A stretch of 64,000 bases of DNA from Rhynchospora pubera (Eukaryota > Streptophyta > Magnoliopsida > Poales > Cyperaceae): positions 63,651,676 to 63,715,675 of the forward strand of contig CM051460.1 of assembly GCA_028095005.1 (NCBI GenBank), in the 5' to 3' direction. Of this stretch, positions 51,189 to 61,277 are shown in pieces (the first letter of the stretch is position 1; each line of letters starts with the position of its first letter). The notes beneath the pieces are model-generated. The model had not been told where the DNA came from and did not search any database. It saw only the letters and a list, made by a program, of their open reading frames with translations. The translations under genes were made by a program, and so were the position numbers.

Positions 51189-51472
51189 GGCGGCAGAGGT
51201 GAGTGGAGAAGGAGATGGAGATGAAGTTGGGGGAGGATTAACGCAAGCCAAGTATGACAGGCGGTACCTTAACTGAAGCCACAATAGTTTTGGGCTTCTA
51301 TGGTAACTCATAAAGAATGTCAGCTCAATGTAACGTTTTTTGTTTATGTTTACTGCCCATAGGCAATATCGATCGGCCCAATCTCACTCCATATCAATAT
51401 GCTAGCGACATGACACAGCTAAACTATCCAGCTAAAGCAAATCCTTAGCAGCTATTGCTAAAAATTCAAAGG

Positions 51473-52085
51473 TGAAGGTTTTAGGCGGTCCTTGACCTAT
51501 ATGCACATCTATCCTATAACCATGCATAGAATTTAGATGTACCGCAGCGGAAGTTGATCGATTGCCTAGATTCGTTGCAAAGCCTGGCTGCAACTCTTCC
51601 TTGACTCTTGGTCTTCCTCCGTACGCAACTGGCACACCACAACCACAAGAGAGGGCTTGGCGTCACCTTTCACGAATCCAAATGCCGGTCGACTCGTGCG
51701 TGTGCTTCCTATTGCTCTCCAAGCAATAGGATGGCTCATCCCTCTTTCTGATCTCTCTCTGGACTCTTTAGGATGGTGGTTATCTCAAAAGACACGAAAT
51801 TCAACCTTAGAGACGCTTCAGAAGAGAGGGGTATAAATAGCCAGTCTGGAAACAGATCTTTCAGATTCATAACTGCTGTCTGGAACGGTCCGGTCCAGAG
51901 TTGGACCGGGCCGTCCCAACTGGTTGGACCGACCGTTCCAGAGTTGGACCGGGCCGTCCCAACCACAGCGAGACTGTTGGTTTGCCCAGCAAACCAGTCC
52001 GTTCCAGAAGTTGGACCGGGCCGTCCCAGAATTGGACCGGGCCGTTCCAACCATAACAACATGGCTCCACACACTTTTTCTAACA
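51473..52085 (-). repeat. 3' LTR of the complete copia element
   Basis: 613 bp, TGAAGGTTTT..TTTCTAACA on the + strand (TGTTAG..CTTCA on the element strand). It holds about seven palindrome units at 51880-52049. Confidence 0.95.
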
Positions 52086-52100
52086 TCTCCCTCTTGGAGA
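52086..52100 (-). other. Polypurine tract
   Basis: On the element strand, CCAAGAGGGAGA stands immediately before the LTR start TGTTAG. This is the expected plus-strand primer position. Confidence 0.8.
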
Positions 52101-53372
52101 CATTGTTGCCAAACACAGAGTCAGACCTCATACGACAAATGGACCGTGCGACCAGCGCATACACCTGTCAAGCGGGAGCTAAAACGCCTCACCATAACAA
52201 AGTTAAGGCCAGCGAGAAAGCATCTACCCTTTTATAAAAAACAGTTAGATAATTGTGTATACTAGTACCTTAGATACATTCAAATTTGCACTAGATTGGA
52301 CATTATCGACCGCTCAATGATACATGTCCTTTCCTTTTCAGTCTTAGTCCGCTGTATGTTCCCAACCTCAGTCCAAATGACGAGTTTGGTGGATCCTGAA
52401 CACCAACAAATCTCTCATTTGTGCAAATCGAATCTGATCTTTCTTTTGTCTCATGAAAGTCAGAACAAAACCAGTCGCTTTCCCAGCAATGCCCCGACAG
52501 GCGGAATATGCATCACCATAGGGTACACACCAAAGTAGCAGGCACTGATCCTGCCCCTCATGACATAGTCAAAAGTCAAAGGGTACGTAATTGTGGAACT
52601 CACACAATGGGGAGTCATACGGCCTTGGTCCTGGAACCACTCAACCCATCTTCCAAGAGTCGCCTAGCACATGTGGTATGAGCACATGTTACAACGAATT
52701 ATCTGCACCAACAGACGTGTGTTCTCATTCGTTGTACGAGTCTAAATTCAGTTTGCAAACCAAGTGTCTACGGTCTAGACCACTCCTTATTGCAACTAAT
52801 CCTGAGATTCTCCACTTAAACACTCCCAGAGTTTTAAGGAGATTCTCACCTCGGCTTTAATTTAAACTATATGATTGTTGGGGATACAATCATATCGGAT
52901 CGCCTAAAAGAAGACAAGTCTCATTTCAGTCCCAGACTGAAGCGACATTGAGTTTCGACCACCCCAGGTGGCTCCTTAGTCCTTGACTAAGCACACATAA
53001 CTCAATCTAGTCTCATCTCTACATGCCCCTGGCATTAGAGGCGATTTCTCGTGTGAGCGAGACAATCTCAAGTTCAAATACACACTACCATCCATGCTAA
53101 CATTTAATTGAACAATAACATGCAATTCAATAACAAGAATCAATGCAAATGTCTTAATATATATCAATAAAACATAATTGTTCAAACACATACATACATA
53201 CAAAAGTCTGAAAAATTAGACCGGGCCGTCCCAGATTCCGGACGGGCCGTCCCAGATTCTGGACGGGCAGTCCCAGCCTAAAACAGGCCACGCCCCAGCT
53301 GTTTTTCAGTGCTCAGACGGTCCGGCTGACATCCGGACGGGCCGCCCCAATCTGGAACGGGCCGTTCCAATC
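52101..53372 (-). other. 3' non-coding region of the copia element
   Basis: Between the pol stop and the PPT. No frame of note. A palindrome cluster occupies about 53216-53370, with three units at 53216, 53237 and 53258 spaced exactly 21 bp apart, then more diverged units. Confidence 0.7.
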
Positions 53373-56300
53373 CTAGGAACCGCCTGCAGATCTCAAACCC
53401 ATGATTCTAACCATCTTAAGGAACTGCATCCTAGCTATGGCCTTTGTAAATGGGTCTGCCACCATCTCGTCGGTGGAGATGTGCTCTAACACAATCTTTT
53501 TGTGTTCTTGTCTGTCTCTAACAAAGTGATATCTCATGTCAATATGTTTGCCTTTTCCATGATACTTGGGGTCTTTAGAGAATGCTATAGCAGCAGTGCT
53601 ATCACAATAAATAGTCACAGGTCCAATGGGCACCTTGACCACCCCTAGTTCCTTTAGGAAACGCCTCAACCATATTGCCTCTTGGGCAGCCGCAGAACAT
53701 GCAATGTACTCGGCCTCCATGGTGGATAAAGCAACACACGTTTGCTTTTTACTAGCCCAAGAGATTGCACTCTTACCAAGCATGAAAATGAAACCTGAAG
53801 TGGACTTGCGCTCATCCAAGTCTCCACCCCAATCAGCATCCGAATAGCCGACTAAATTCAGGTCTCTGCCTTGGTAGCATAGCACATAATCAGATGTGCC
53901 CTTGAGATATCTCAAAATCCTCTTGACTGCTTGCCAATGAGCAAATCCAGAATTCGATTGAAATCGGCTGACAAGACTCACCGCATAACATATATCGGGT
54001 CTTGTACATATCATGGCATACATCAAGCTTCCAACTGCACTTGAGTACTGCACTTTTTCCATCTTATCTTTTTCCTCCTTTGTCTTGGGACATATGTCAC
54101 TGCTCAAGCTTGTGTTCTTGTCAATAGGAGTGTCAACCGATCGACATTCAGCCATGTCAAATCGTTCAAGAATCTTCTTCACATAAGTTTCTTGAGATAA
54201 ACTGAGAAACCTCTTGGTTCTATCTTGAGTTATCTTGGCACCTAGCACATAACTAGCTTCACCCATATCTTTCATGTCAAATGTAGAGGACAACCAAGTC
54301 TGCGTTGAACCAATCAGCGACTTGTTGTTACCTGCAAGCAATATGTCATCCACATACAATGTCATGATCAAGAACCCACCCATGGACCTCTTTACATACA
54401 CACAATGATCCTCTTCCATCACCTGAAAGCCGTTTGACAAGACAGCTTGGTGGAATCGGAGGTTCCATTGTCGTGATACTTGCTTGAGACCATATATGGA
54501 ACGGCGAAGTTTGCACACCTTGTGCTCCTTCCCATTAATCACAAACCCTTCAGGCTGTGCCATATATATCTCCTCTTGCAATTCTCCATTGAGAAATGCA
54601 GTTTTCACGTCCATTTGGTACAGTTCTAGATCCATTGCAGCGACAATTGCTAGGATCAAGCGGATAGAGGCAAACCTAACCACAGGAGAGAAGGTTTCCT
54701 CATAATCCACTCCCTCTACTTGGGTGAATCCTTTTGCAACCAAGCGAGCTTTGTAACGCTCAATTGACCCGTCACTTTTACGTTTGACTTTGAGAACCCA
54801 TTTGCTCCCAACAGCCTTACGACCTCGTGGTAAGTCAACTAAGTCCCAGACCTGATTCTTCTTCATGGAATCAATCTCCTCTTGCATGGCCAGCAACCAT
54901 TCCTTAGAGTTAGAGCCAGAAAGTGCTTCTCGCACATTCTTTGGTTCATCCAAATCGATAGCCTTAACAGCCCTATTGCGTTTAGGCTTATCATCCTCTT
55001 TCGGTACAACCAAAACATCCAAAGCGGCCATGAACATTTCCCCCCCCCCTTCGATCTGAAATCTTCGGCGGGGTACTCTTTCCCGTTCAGACCTACGAGG
55101 TTCTGCTTCAACCTGTCTGTTTTCATCATTGGGACGGTCCGCCCCAGACCTGGGACGGTCCGTTCCAGTCAGATCAGGAGAATAATCTCGCAGCTGGGAC
55201 GGTCTGCCCCAGCCTTGGGACGGTCCGCCCCAGTCTTGGGACGGTCCGCCCCAGTATTGGGACAATCCGTTCCAACTGTCGAGATTGACTCGTTGAGTTC
55301 CCTCTTCTGCAATTGACCTGGTTTCAGGAGGTTGAGCCTCCACCTCTTGACCAATGTCAATATTGACAGAAGGAATGTCCTCATAGAGTCCTTGCATTCG
55401 TGAAACCTCATATTTCTTTGGAAAGTCGCTCTCAAGGAATGTTGCATCCCTCGACTCTATTTCCGTAACAGTCCCACTCAGATCCTCTCCAACAAACACG
55501 TGGCCCTTGGAAGCTTCAGAGTACCTTATAAAGATACACTTCCTCCCTCTCGGACCAAGCTTCCCATGTTTGTGAGACGGATCATGGACATAAGCCAAAC
55601 AACCCCATGGATGGAGATTACCCAAATCCGGTTTTCGTCCAGTCCATAACTCATAGGGGGTGGCTGTCACGGACTTCGAAGGGACACGGTTCAGAACATA
55701 TGCGGCTGTCAACAGCGCATCTCCCCAATATGAAATTGGTAGACTTGCTTGTGCCATCATAGATCTAACCATTTCCAACAAGGTCCTATTACGCCTTTCA
55801 GCAACACCATTTTGTTGTGGCGTGTAGGGAATTGTCAACTGATGAACGATTCCCTTTTCATCACACAAGCTCTTGAATTGATCTGAGAGGTACTCTCGAC
55901 CTCGATCTGTCCTAAGAGCTTTCACAAGTCCATTTTGTTGATTCTCAACCATCGCCAAGTACTTTGTGAAGCAACCCAGTGCCTCTGACTTGTGGGAGAT
56001 CAAATAGACATGACCAAACCTTGTGTGGTCATCTATAAATGTGATGAAATAATAGGCACCATGTCTGGCCCTAACACTCAAAGGACCACAGATGTCCGAG
56101 TGTATCAATTGCAAAGGAGTTGTGGCACGAACAGCCTTACCAAAAGGCTTTCGGGTAGCCTTACCCGCTAGACAATTCTCACATGTAGGCAAGGAGACCT
56201 TGGTTAAGGGACCCAACAGTCCAACCTTAGCCAATCTAGTCATCCTTTCCTGCCCTACATGACATAATCTAGCATGCCATATCATCATGTTATCATTCAC

Positions 56301-57695
56301 ATTAGAAGAAGAAACATTATAAGATAGAGAAGAGCCATCAATTGTGTCTAAAACCATGAATTTATCATTAAGAAATCCATTGCCTATCAACATAGAATTC
56401 TGATACAATTCAACACAATTGTTCACAAAAACAACACTCAATCCAGTTTTGACAAGAACTAAAACAGATACAAGACTTCGCCTCACATCAGGCGCATACA
56501 AAACATCATGGAGAATTAATCTATGTCCATTGCGAAACATAAGCTCACATGTGCCTATGCCATGCACTTGGACACTACTATTATTTCCCATGAAAATCCA
56601 TTTGCTTCCTGCCAGTATGCGACGATAGTCCAGAAATTCCGCTCGATCCCTAGCTATGTGGTCAGTTGCTGCAGAATCAACAGTCCAAACAGGAGTGTTA
56701 TCAGTAAGCATAAAGCAACTGGACACAAATAAAGCTGAATCACAAGCAGATGAGTTCTGGACGGTCTGTTCTGCATCAGAACGGTCCGTCGCAGACTCTA
56801 AGGGAATTGGGACGGTCCGCCCCACTTTGGAACGGTCCGCCCCAAAAGGTTCAGAGGGTACCTTTTTCGGCTTCGTGCAATCACGAGCGAAATGTCCCAC
56901 CTGATCACAGTTGAAGCAAGCCCCCTTGGGCTTCTCCTTCCCTTTACCGCGCTTCTTGCTGCGCTTCTTGTCAATCTTGGCATTGGCCACGCCATTGCCA
57001 CCCGCATTTTTCTTGGAACCGAAATTCTGCCTCGGTTTCCTTTGCGAGTTCTTAGAGGCGGCAATCATTGCCTCTCCAGCCGCCTTATCGGCTCTCTCAG
57101 CCAATAAGCGGTCCTCCTCCAACTCCACATGACGCGCCACCTCATCAAAGGTGCGTATGTTGTCATTGTGAGTCAAATTGACTCTCATGTGCTCCCATGA
57201 GCGAGGTAGAGAGCGGATGACAGCTTGCACTTGCTGCTCATTCGAGAGGACATGACCCGCTTGCTGCAACTCACTAATCATGTTAGACATGGCTAAGATA
57301 TGCTCCCTCATAGAGTGCTCAGGGCGCTTCTTATAGCCGTCAAACCTTAGTGTAAGTTGCCGGATCCTGGTGGTTGAAGTACCACCATACTGGAGCTTGA
57401 CCGCCTCCCACAAATCTTTTGTGGTGCGGTGCCTCTCAAACCTGAGGAGAAGATCATTGGACATGCTACTCAGCAACGTTATGCGAGCGGCACGGTCCTT
57501 CTTCCTGAAATCCTCATTGGCCTGAACTCGCCTTGGATTGGTCCTTTCGGCTTCAGTGAGTTCCTTTGTGAGTGGCTCATGCAAGTCCTGCATCTCAAGG
57601 AGAAATTGAACCTTACGATGCCAATCATCGTAATTGTTACTCGTCAGTTTCTCACCAGCATTGAGATCAGCGACTATGCTCTTATTTGCCGACAT
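53373..57695 (-). CDS. Copia gag-pol polyprotein
   Basis: One open frame of 1440 aa from the ATG at 57695 (MSANKSIV); 12 in-frame codons lie upstream but this Met fits gag starts. Order: gag/UBN2 about 15-215; zinc knuckle CFNCDQVGHFARDC 260-273; protease WTVDSAATDHI near 337-347; integrase zinc finger with CENC near 505-508 and core with HSDICGP, LRTDRGREY and NGVAERRNR between 530 and 640; reverse transcriptase from about 945 (KAVGSKWVLK, QMDVKTAFLNG, YVDDILL at 1114-1120); RNase H (GYSDADWGG) and the C-terminal region after about 1280. No stop or frameshift. The protease motif is DSA where DSG is commonest. Two linkers, about 283-312 and 808-855, are built from the palindromic 21-bp units (repeating WGGPSQ-type heptads). 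Confidence 0.95.
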   Translation of the reverse strand: MSANKSIVADLNAGEKLTSNNYDDWHRKVQFLLEMQDLHEPLTKELTEAERTNPRRVQANEDFRKKDRAARITLLSSMSNDLLLRFERHRTTKDLWEAVKLQYGGTSTTRIRQLTLRFDGYKKRPEHSMREHILAMSNMISELQQAGHVLSNEQQVQAVIRSLPRSWEHMRVNLTHNDNIRTFDEVARHVELEEDRLLAERADKAAGEAMIAASKNSQRKPRQNFGSKKNAGGNGVANAKIDKKRSKKRGKGKEKPKGACFNCDQVGHFARDCTKPKKVPSEPFGADRSKVGRTVPIPLESATDRSDAEQTVQNSSACDSALFVSSCFMLTDNTPVWTVDSAATDHIARDRAEFLDYRRILAGSKWIFMGNNSSVQVHGIGTCELMFRNGHRLILHDVLYAPDVRRSLVSVLVLVKTGLSVVFVNNCVELYQNSMLIGNGFLNDKFMVLDTIDGSSLSYNVSSSNVNDNMMIWHARLCHVGQERMTRLAKVGLLGPLTKVSLPTCENCLAGKATRKPFGKAVRATTPLQLIHSDICGPLSVRARHGAYYFITFIDDHTRFGHVYLISHKSEALGCFTKYLAMVENQQNGLVKALRTDRGREYLSDQFKSLCDEKGIVHQLTIPYTPQQNGVAERRNRTLLEMVRSMMAQASLPISYWGDALLTAAYVLNRVPSKSVTATPYELWTGRKPDLGNLHPWGCLAYVHDPSHKHGKLGPRGRKCIFIRYSEASKGHVFVGEDLSGTVTEIESRDATFLESDFPKKYEVSRMQGLYEDIPSVNIDIGQEVEAQPPETRSIAEEGTQRVNLDSWNGLSQYWGGPSQDWGGPSQGWGRPSQLRDYSPDLTGTDRPRSGADRPNDENRQVEAEPRRSERERVPRRRFQIEGGGEMFMAALDVLVVPKEDDKPKRNRAVKAIDLDEPKNVREALSGSNSKEWLLAMQEEIDSMKKNQVWDLVDLPRGRKAVGSKWVLKVKRKSDGSIERYKARLVAKGFTQVEGVDYEETFSPVVRFASIRLILAIVAAMDLELYQMDVKTAFLNGELQEEIYMAQPEGFVINGKEHKVCKLRRSIYGLKQVSRQWNLRFHQAVLSNGFQVMEEDHCVYVKRSMGGFLIMTLYVDDILLAGNNKSLIGSTQTWLSSTFDMKDMGEASYVLGAKITQDRTKRFLSLSQETYVKKILERFDMAECRSVDTPIDKNTSLSSDICPKTKEEKDKMEKVQYSSAVGSLMYAMICTRPDICYAVSLVSRFQSNSGFAHWQAVKRILRYLKGTSDYVLCYQGRDLNLVGYSDADWGGDLDERKSTSGFIFMLGKSAISWASKKQTCVALSTMEAEYIACSAAAQEAIWLRRFLKELGVVKVPIGPVTIYCDSTAAIAFSKDPKYHGKGKHIDMRYHFVRDRQEHKKIVLEHISTDEMVADPFTKAIARMQFLKMVRIMGLRSAGGS
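55129..55275 (-). repeat. Palindromic 21-bp repeat cluster in the integrase-RT linker
   Basis: Six units start at about 55129, 55150, 55194, 55215, 55236 and 55257 (form TTGGGACGGTCCGCCCCAG). Spacing is 21 bp inside runs, i.e. seven codons, so the frame is kept and a heptad such as YWGGPSQ repeats. Confidence 0.9.
56757..56845 (-). repeat. Palindromic repeat cluster in the gag-protease linker
   Basis: Four units near 56757, 56777, 56807 and 56827, including TTGGGACGGTCCGCCCCAC and TTGGAACGGTCCGCCCCAA. Located just after the zinc knuckle and before the protease in the coding frame. Confidence 0.85.
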
Positions 57696-58192
57696 CTTTC
57701 TACAAAATAGAGACAAAGCACATGTATGCATGTTAGCATCAACACATATGATATAACTCCAAGTTATAACATCCAGTATGCCTCACTGCACAACCCTTGA
57801 ATCGATCCAAAAAATGATGCAACCTAGCCACGATGATCAAGAGATGACAACCAGGGCCACCAATCAAATCACATGAACTAAGTGCACCACCTCCCAACCA
57901 ACTCGATTGGCGCGAGGTTCAGACATTGGTTAAGATACCCAGATCTTAAAATCCAAAGTCACCCGTTGTGTGCTTTTGGTCTACATGCGAGTCAGAAACC
58001 ATGAAGGCCTACTCAAGCATGTAACCATTTGTGAGAGGTCTATAGACCTACCATCACTCAACTATGCAAGAATGCATGTAATAACCACTGAGTTATCTAG
58101 ATGATAAGTCAGAAACCATGTTGGACATACAGGTATGTTCATAATTGGTCAGGTCAAACCACAGGTTTACTCAATTTTGTTCTGTCAGAGAA

Positions 58193-58361
58193 TTAGAACG
58201 GTCCGGTCCAACATTGGAACGGTCCGTCCCAGATACAAACTACATACTGGTTAAGGGTTTCCAGCCTGGAACGGTCCGTCCCATCTCTGGGACGGCCCGT
58301 TCCACTGCTGGGTCGGACCAGCCTGCACGCCGTCCTGTCAGCAAGGTCCTGGGACGGTCCA
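58193..58361 (-). repeat. Palindromic repeat cluster in the element leader
   Basis: Units at about 58193, 58214, 58265 and 58287, plus two partial ones (58309, 58348). CTGGAACGGTCCGTCCCAT and CTGGGACGGCCCGTTCCAC are clear examples. It lies between primer site and gag start. Confidence 0.85.
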
Positions 58362-58631
58362 GACGTTGCTGAAACCCTGATTCTGGCATTTCCAGCGATG
58401 GAACTCCTCAGAAGTCAGTTTTCTTTACCAGTATGGTTGTTATACCCTAAATCGACCTTTCTCCAGTATTTGCTATAAGATCTATCATTAACAATGAGAT
58501 CTAAAGCCAAAAACTGATTATATATCAAAATTAGAGTCTCCATTAACAACCAAAACTCAGACCAGAACAAAACTACCAATATTCATGGTTTCTAGGGGTT
58601 AAACAGTATCAAAACTTCGAAAAGAACCTTA

Positions 58632-58645
58632 TGGCTCTGATACCA
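58632..58645 (-). other. Primer binding site (initiator tRNA-Met)
   Basis: On the element strand TGGTATCAGAGCCA follows the 5' LTR after one spacer base. It is complementary to the 3' end of plant initiator methionine tRNA, the usual copia primer. Confidence 0.9.
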
Positions 58646-58646
58646 A

Positions 58647-59260
58647 TGAAGGTTTTAGGCGGTCCTTGACCTATATGCACATCTATCCTATAACCATGCA
58701 TAGAATTTAGATGTACCGCAGCGGAAGTTGATCGATTGCCTAGATTCGTTGCAAAGCCTGGCTGCAACCCTTCCTTGACTCTTGGTCTTCCTCCGTACGC
58801 AACTGGCACACCACAACCACAAGAGAGGGCTTGGCGTCACCTTTCACGAATCCAGATGCCGGTCGACTCGTGCGTGTGCTTCCTATTGCTCTCCAAGCAA
58901 TAGGATGGCTCCTCCCTCTTTCTGATCTCTCTCTGGACTCTTTAGGATGGTGGTTATCTCAAAAGACACGAAATCCAACCTTAGAGACGCTTCAGAAGAG
59001 AGGGGTATAAATAGCCAGTCTGGAAACAGATCTTTCAGATTCATAACTGCTGTCTGGAACGGTCCGGTCCAGAGTTGGACCGGGCCGTCCCAACTGGTTG
59101 GACCGGACCGTTCCAGAATTGGACCGGGCCGTCCCAACCACAGCGAGACTGTTGGTTTGCCCAGCAAACCAGTCTGTTCCAGAAGTTGGACCGGGCCGTC
59201 CCAGAATTGGACCGGACCGTTCCAACCATAACAACATGGCTCCACACACTTTTTCTAACA
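58647..59260 (-). repeat. 5' LTR of the complete copia element
   Basis: 614 bp, about 99% identical to the 3' LTR. Palindrome units occupy 59054-59224, within U3. Confidence 0.95.
59006..59013 (-). promoter_or_regulatory. Probable LTR TATA box
   Basis: TATTTATA on the element strand (TATAAATA on +), about 250 bp into the 5' LTR, with the palindrome cluster directly upstream. The same motif is at 51832-51839 in the 3' LTR. The motif can be read in both directions, so orientation rests on LTR polarity. Confidence 0.5.
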
Positions 59261-59265
59261 AAAGG

Positions 59266-59554
59266 CACTTTAATTCACTACACACCCACAACTCCATATA
59301 TACCAGTCAACCCTACCCAGACAACAACAAGAAAAAATATATATATATCAAGATGCATAGCAATTGACAGCTGATAACTAGGTATTCATAACCGTTCTAG
59401 TAGTTGTTTCCGATTACAAAGCCTGGAAGTCGCACACAGCACACATAAACCCTCCACGCCTTGAACACCTTTTATTATTAGGATTACATACTAGGATTCT
59501 CTAAAAAGTAACAAGCATTACATCAAAGCATAGTAAGAAAGAGAGGAAAATAGT
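59266..59554. other. 3' flank of the DHAR gene
   Basis: Short spacer between the copia element and the DHAR stop codon; likely contains the DHAR 3' UTR. Nothing else seen. Confidence 0.5.
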
Positions 59555-60590
59555 CTAAGCTTCGACCTTGGGTTTCCACCCGGCAATAACATACTCGTCT
59601 CCTGCTGGCTTTGTGTTCTTGAAGGACTCCCTACTGAAGAGTGCCTGCACAAACCCAAACAAAAATAAGTAATTAAGACTAAAGGGTGAGGTGCAAAAAC
59701 AAATGGAAGTTGAAATAGTAGCAGGTGCATTACATTCATGTAATTATTGACATGAGTGAACTCTTGAGGGACAGTCCATCCTTTGAAGTGGCCCAGTGCG
59801 ACTTTCAAGTGATAAAGCTTGGGCGCCAGACTGAGATCAGCGGCTGAGATCTTGTCTCCATTTATAAATGGACCCTGGCATTAAGAACCAAAATTTGAAA
59901 GGGTTTAGTTAGTTTGCAATTGGTTGAACTACTAGCAGAGGGACTCAATAAAATCAGGTACGGATTTGCAAGAAAAGACAAAAAAAAAGTGTGTTACATG
60001 TGAGTTGAGATGTTGGTCAAGAGAACGCAGCTCAGTGAGTAGGGCTTGCTCAGAGCCATCATTGGGATCCTTGCTCTTCAGGAAAGTGACAAAGGTGGGG
60101 AATATTTTGGAACCCCTGATAATGAAAATGATAATTGTAGTGATAAAACAAAAAAAAGGTAGCTAAAATTGAGGAGAAGAGAAATGGATACAATACACGG
60201 AGGCAAATTGAGGAGGAGTGGCGAGAGAAGGATTGGGGTATTTGTCCTCGAGGTACTGGGTGATGACATCAGAGTCGGGGTGCCAGGTGCCGTCCTGGTA
60301 TTTGAGCACGGGCACCTTGCCCTCGGGGCTGATTTGGAGGAACCAATGAGGCTTGTTGGAGACGTCGATGAGCTTGGTGCGGTAAGGAATGTGCTTCTCC
60401 TCCAGGGTCAGCAGCACCCGCTGGCTGAATGGGCCTGGGAATCAGCCAATCGTGGGAATCAGATCAGATCTATCCATGTATTAATTATTATAGAGAAAGA
60501 GACAGAGAGGGAGAGAGACTCACAGTCGCCTAGCAGGTCGGGCCGACCCACGGCGGCCTTGACGCAAACTTCTACCGCTTCCGTTGTCAT
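59555..60590 (-). CDS. DHAR: Dehydroascorbate reductase (glutathione S-transferase fold)
   Basis: Five exons on the - strand: 60590-60524, 60434-60197, 60115-59998, 59874-59734, 59644-59555. They total 654 nt and encode 217 aa, all GT-AG. The protein starts MTTEAVEVCVKAAVGRPD. The redox motif CPFSQR has catalytic Cys23 (split across exons 1 and 2). The glutathione-site segment GKVPVL then DSDVITQYLEDKYP, the helical domain with DLSLAPKLYHLKVALGHF, and the C-terminal EEYVIAGW-type ending (here DEYVIAGWKPKVEA) follow. It reduces dehydroascorbate to ascorbate with glutathione in the ascorbate-glutathione cycle. There is no transit peptide, so it is the cytosolic type. Length fits the family (about 213 aa). 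Confidence 0.97.
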
Positions 60591-60709
60591 TTTTGCTTCA
60601 ATTTCTTTACTAGCTAGCAAGTGCTGGAAATGAGGAATGGGAATGGGATTATTATAATAATATGGTTCTTTTCTTGATTGAATTGATACACACTGAGACA
60701 CTATTGAGC

Positions 60710-60720
60710 CTATATATAAA
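60710..60720 (-). promoter_or_regulatory. Probable DHAR TATA box
   Basis: TTTATATATAGG on the - strand, about 120 bp upstream of the DHAR start codon. That leaves room for a leader of about 85-90 nt. Confidence 0.5.
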
Positions 60721-61277
60721 AGACAAGAGGAAGATGTCTGTGATTGTTGACGCTCTATCCCTATCCCTCCCTTGCTAGTTGCTATTAATTAATTCAAGAG
60801 TCGAACGAGTCGGAAACCAAAAGAAACTTCTGGACTTTCCTGCCCTCCAGACTCCAGTTCAGCTCATTGGTCACCTGGTTGGCTCAAACTTTAGTTTAGA
60901 CAACTTATTAATTAATTAATCAATTTCAATATTCCGCCGTCTGCCTGTTACTGTAGAATGCAAAATGAGGTCGCCACTAATACACCACCATCAATTGCCG
61001 CTCACAATCTTCAAACTTTATCCACAAATTTTTTTTTTAATTTAAAGGCTAAAGAAAAGGACGAATAATAACAAAAAGTAATGTTCCTGGTCCTATTTAA
61101 TTGGAATTGTGATTTGATGGGGATTCTTTTTTGCTGCCTGGGCGGTGGTGATAACGTTTCTCATTTCATTGACTAATTACTATTAGCGGAGATTCCTCTA
61201 ACAAAAATAACAAATTAACAAATGCTGATAGTGATAAGAATAGTGATCGTTTTCCGTCCAGATGTTAGATGTACTCT

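Larger units (their letters stand above)
51473..59260 (-). mobile_element. Complete Ty1/copia LTR retrotransposon (7.8 kb)
   Basis: Two near-identical LTRs (51473-52085 and 58647-59260) are flanked by AAAGG target duplications at 51468-51472 and 59261-59265. Reading on the - strand: 5' LTR, tRNA-Met primer site, leader of about 950 nt, one uninterrupted gag-pol frame in the order PR-INT-RT-RNase H (copia order), a 1.29-kb 3' non-coding stretch, PPT and 3' LTR. LTRs differ at about seven substitutions and one indel in 614 bp, so insertion is fairly recent. Unusual: clusters of a 19-bp palindrome at about 21-bp spacing in six places. It ends about 300 bp beyond the DHAR stop codon. Confidence 0.95.

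Noticed and set aside
51773..52265. Open frames of 84-154 codons on both strands inside the LTRs (also 58883-59374)
   Set aside because: They are by-products of GC-rich palindromic units lacking stop codons; they overlap each other on opposite strands and lie in LTRs.
55129..55275. Regular short palindromes resembling a CRISPR array
   Set aside because: The gaps are 2-3 bp, not spacers, the units lie in a retrotransposon coding frame, and the genome is a plant.
54882..55316. 144-codon + strand frame
   Set aside because: Antisense to the copia pol frame; its repeats are the complement of the palindromic linker.
60169..60633. 154-codon + strand frame
   Set aside because: Antisense to DHAR exons 1-2, whose reading frame is clearly the real one.
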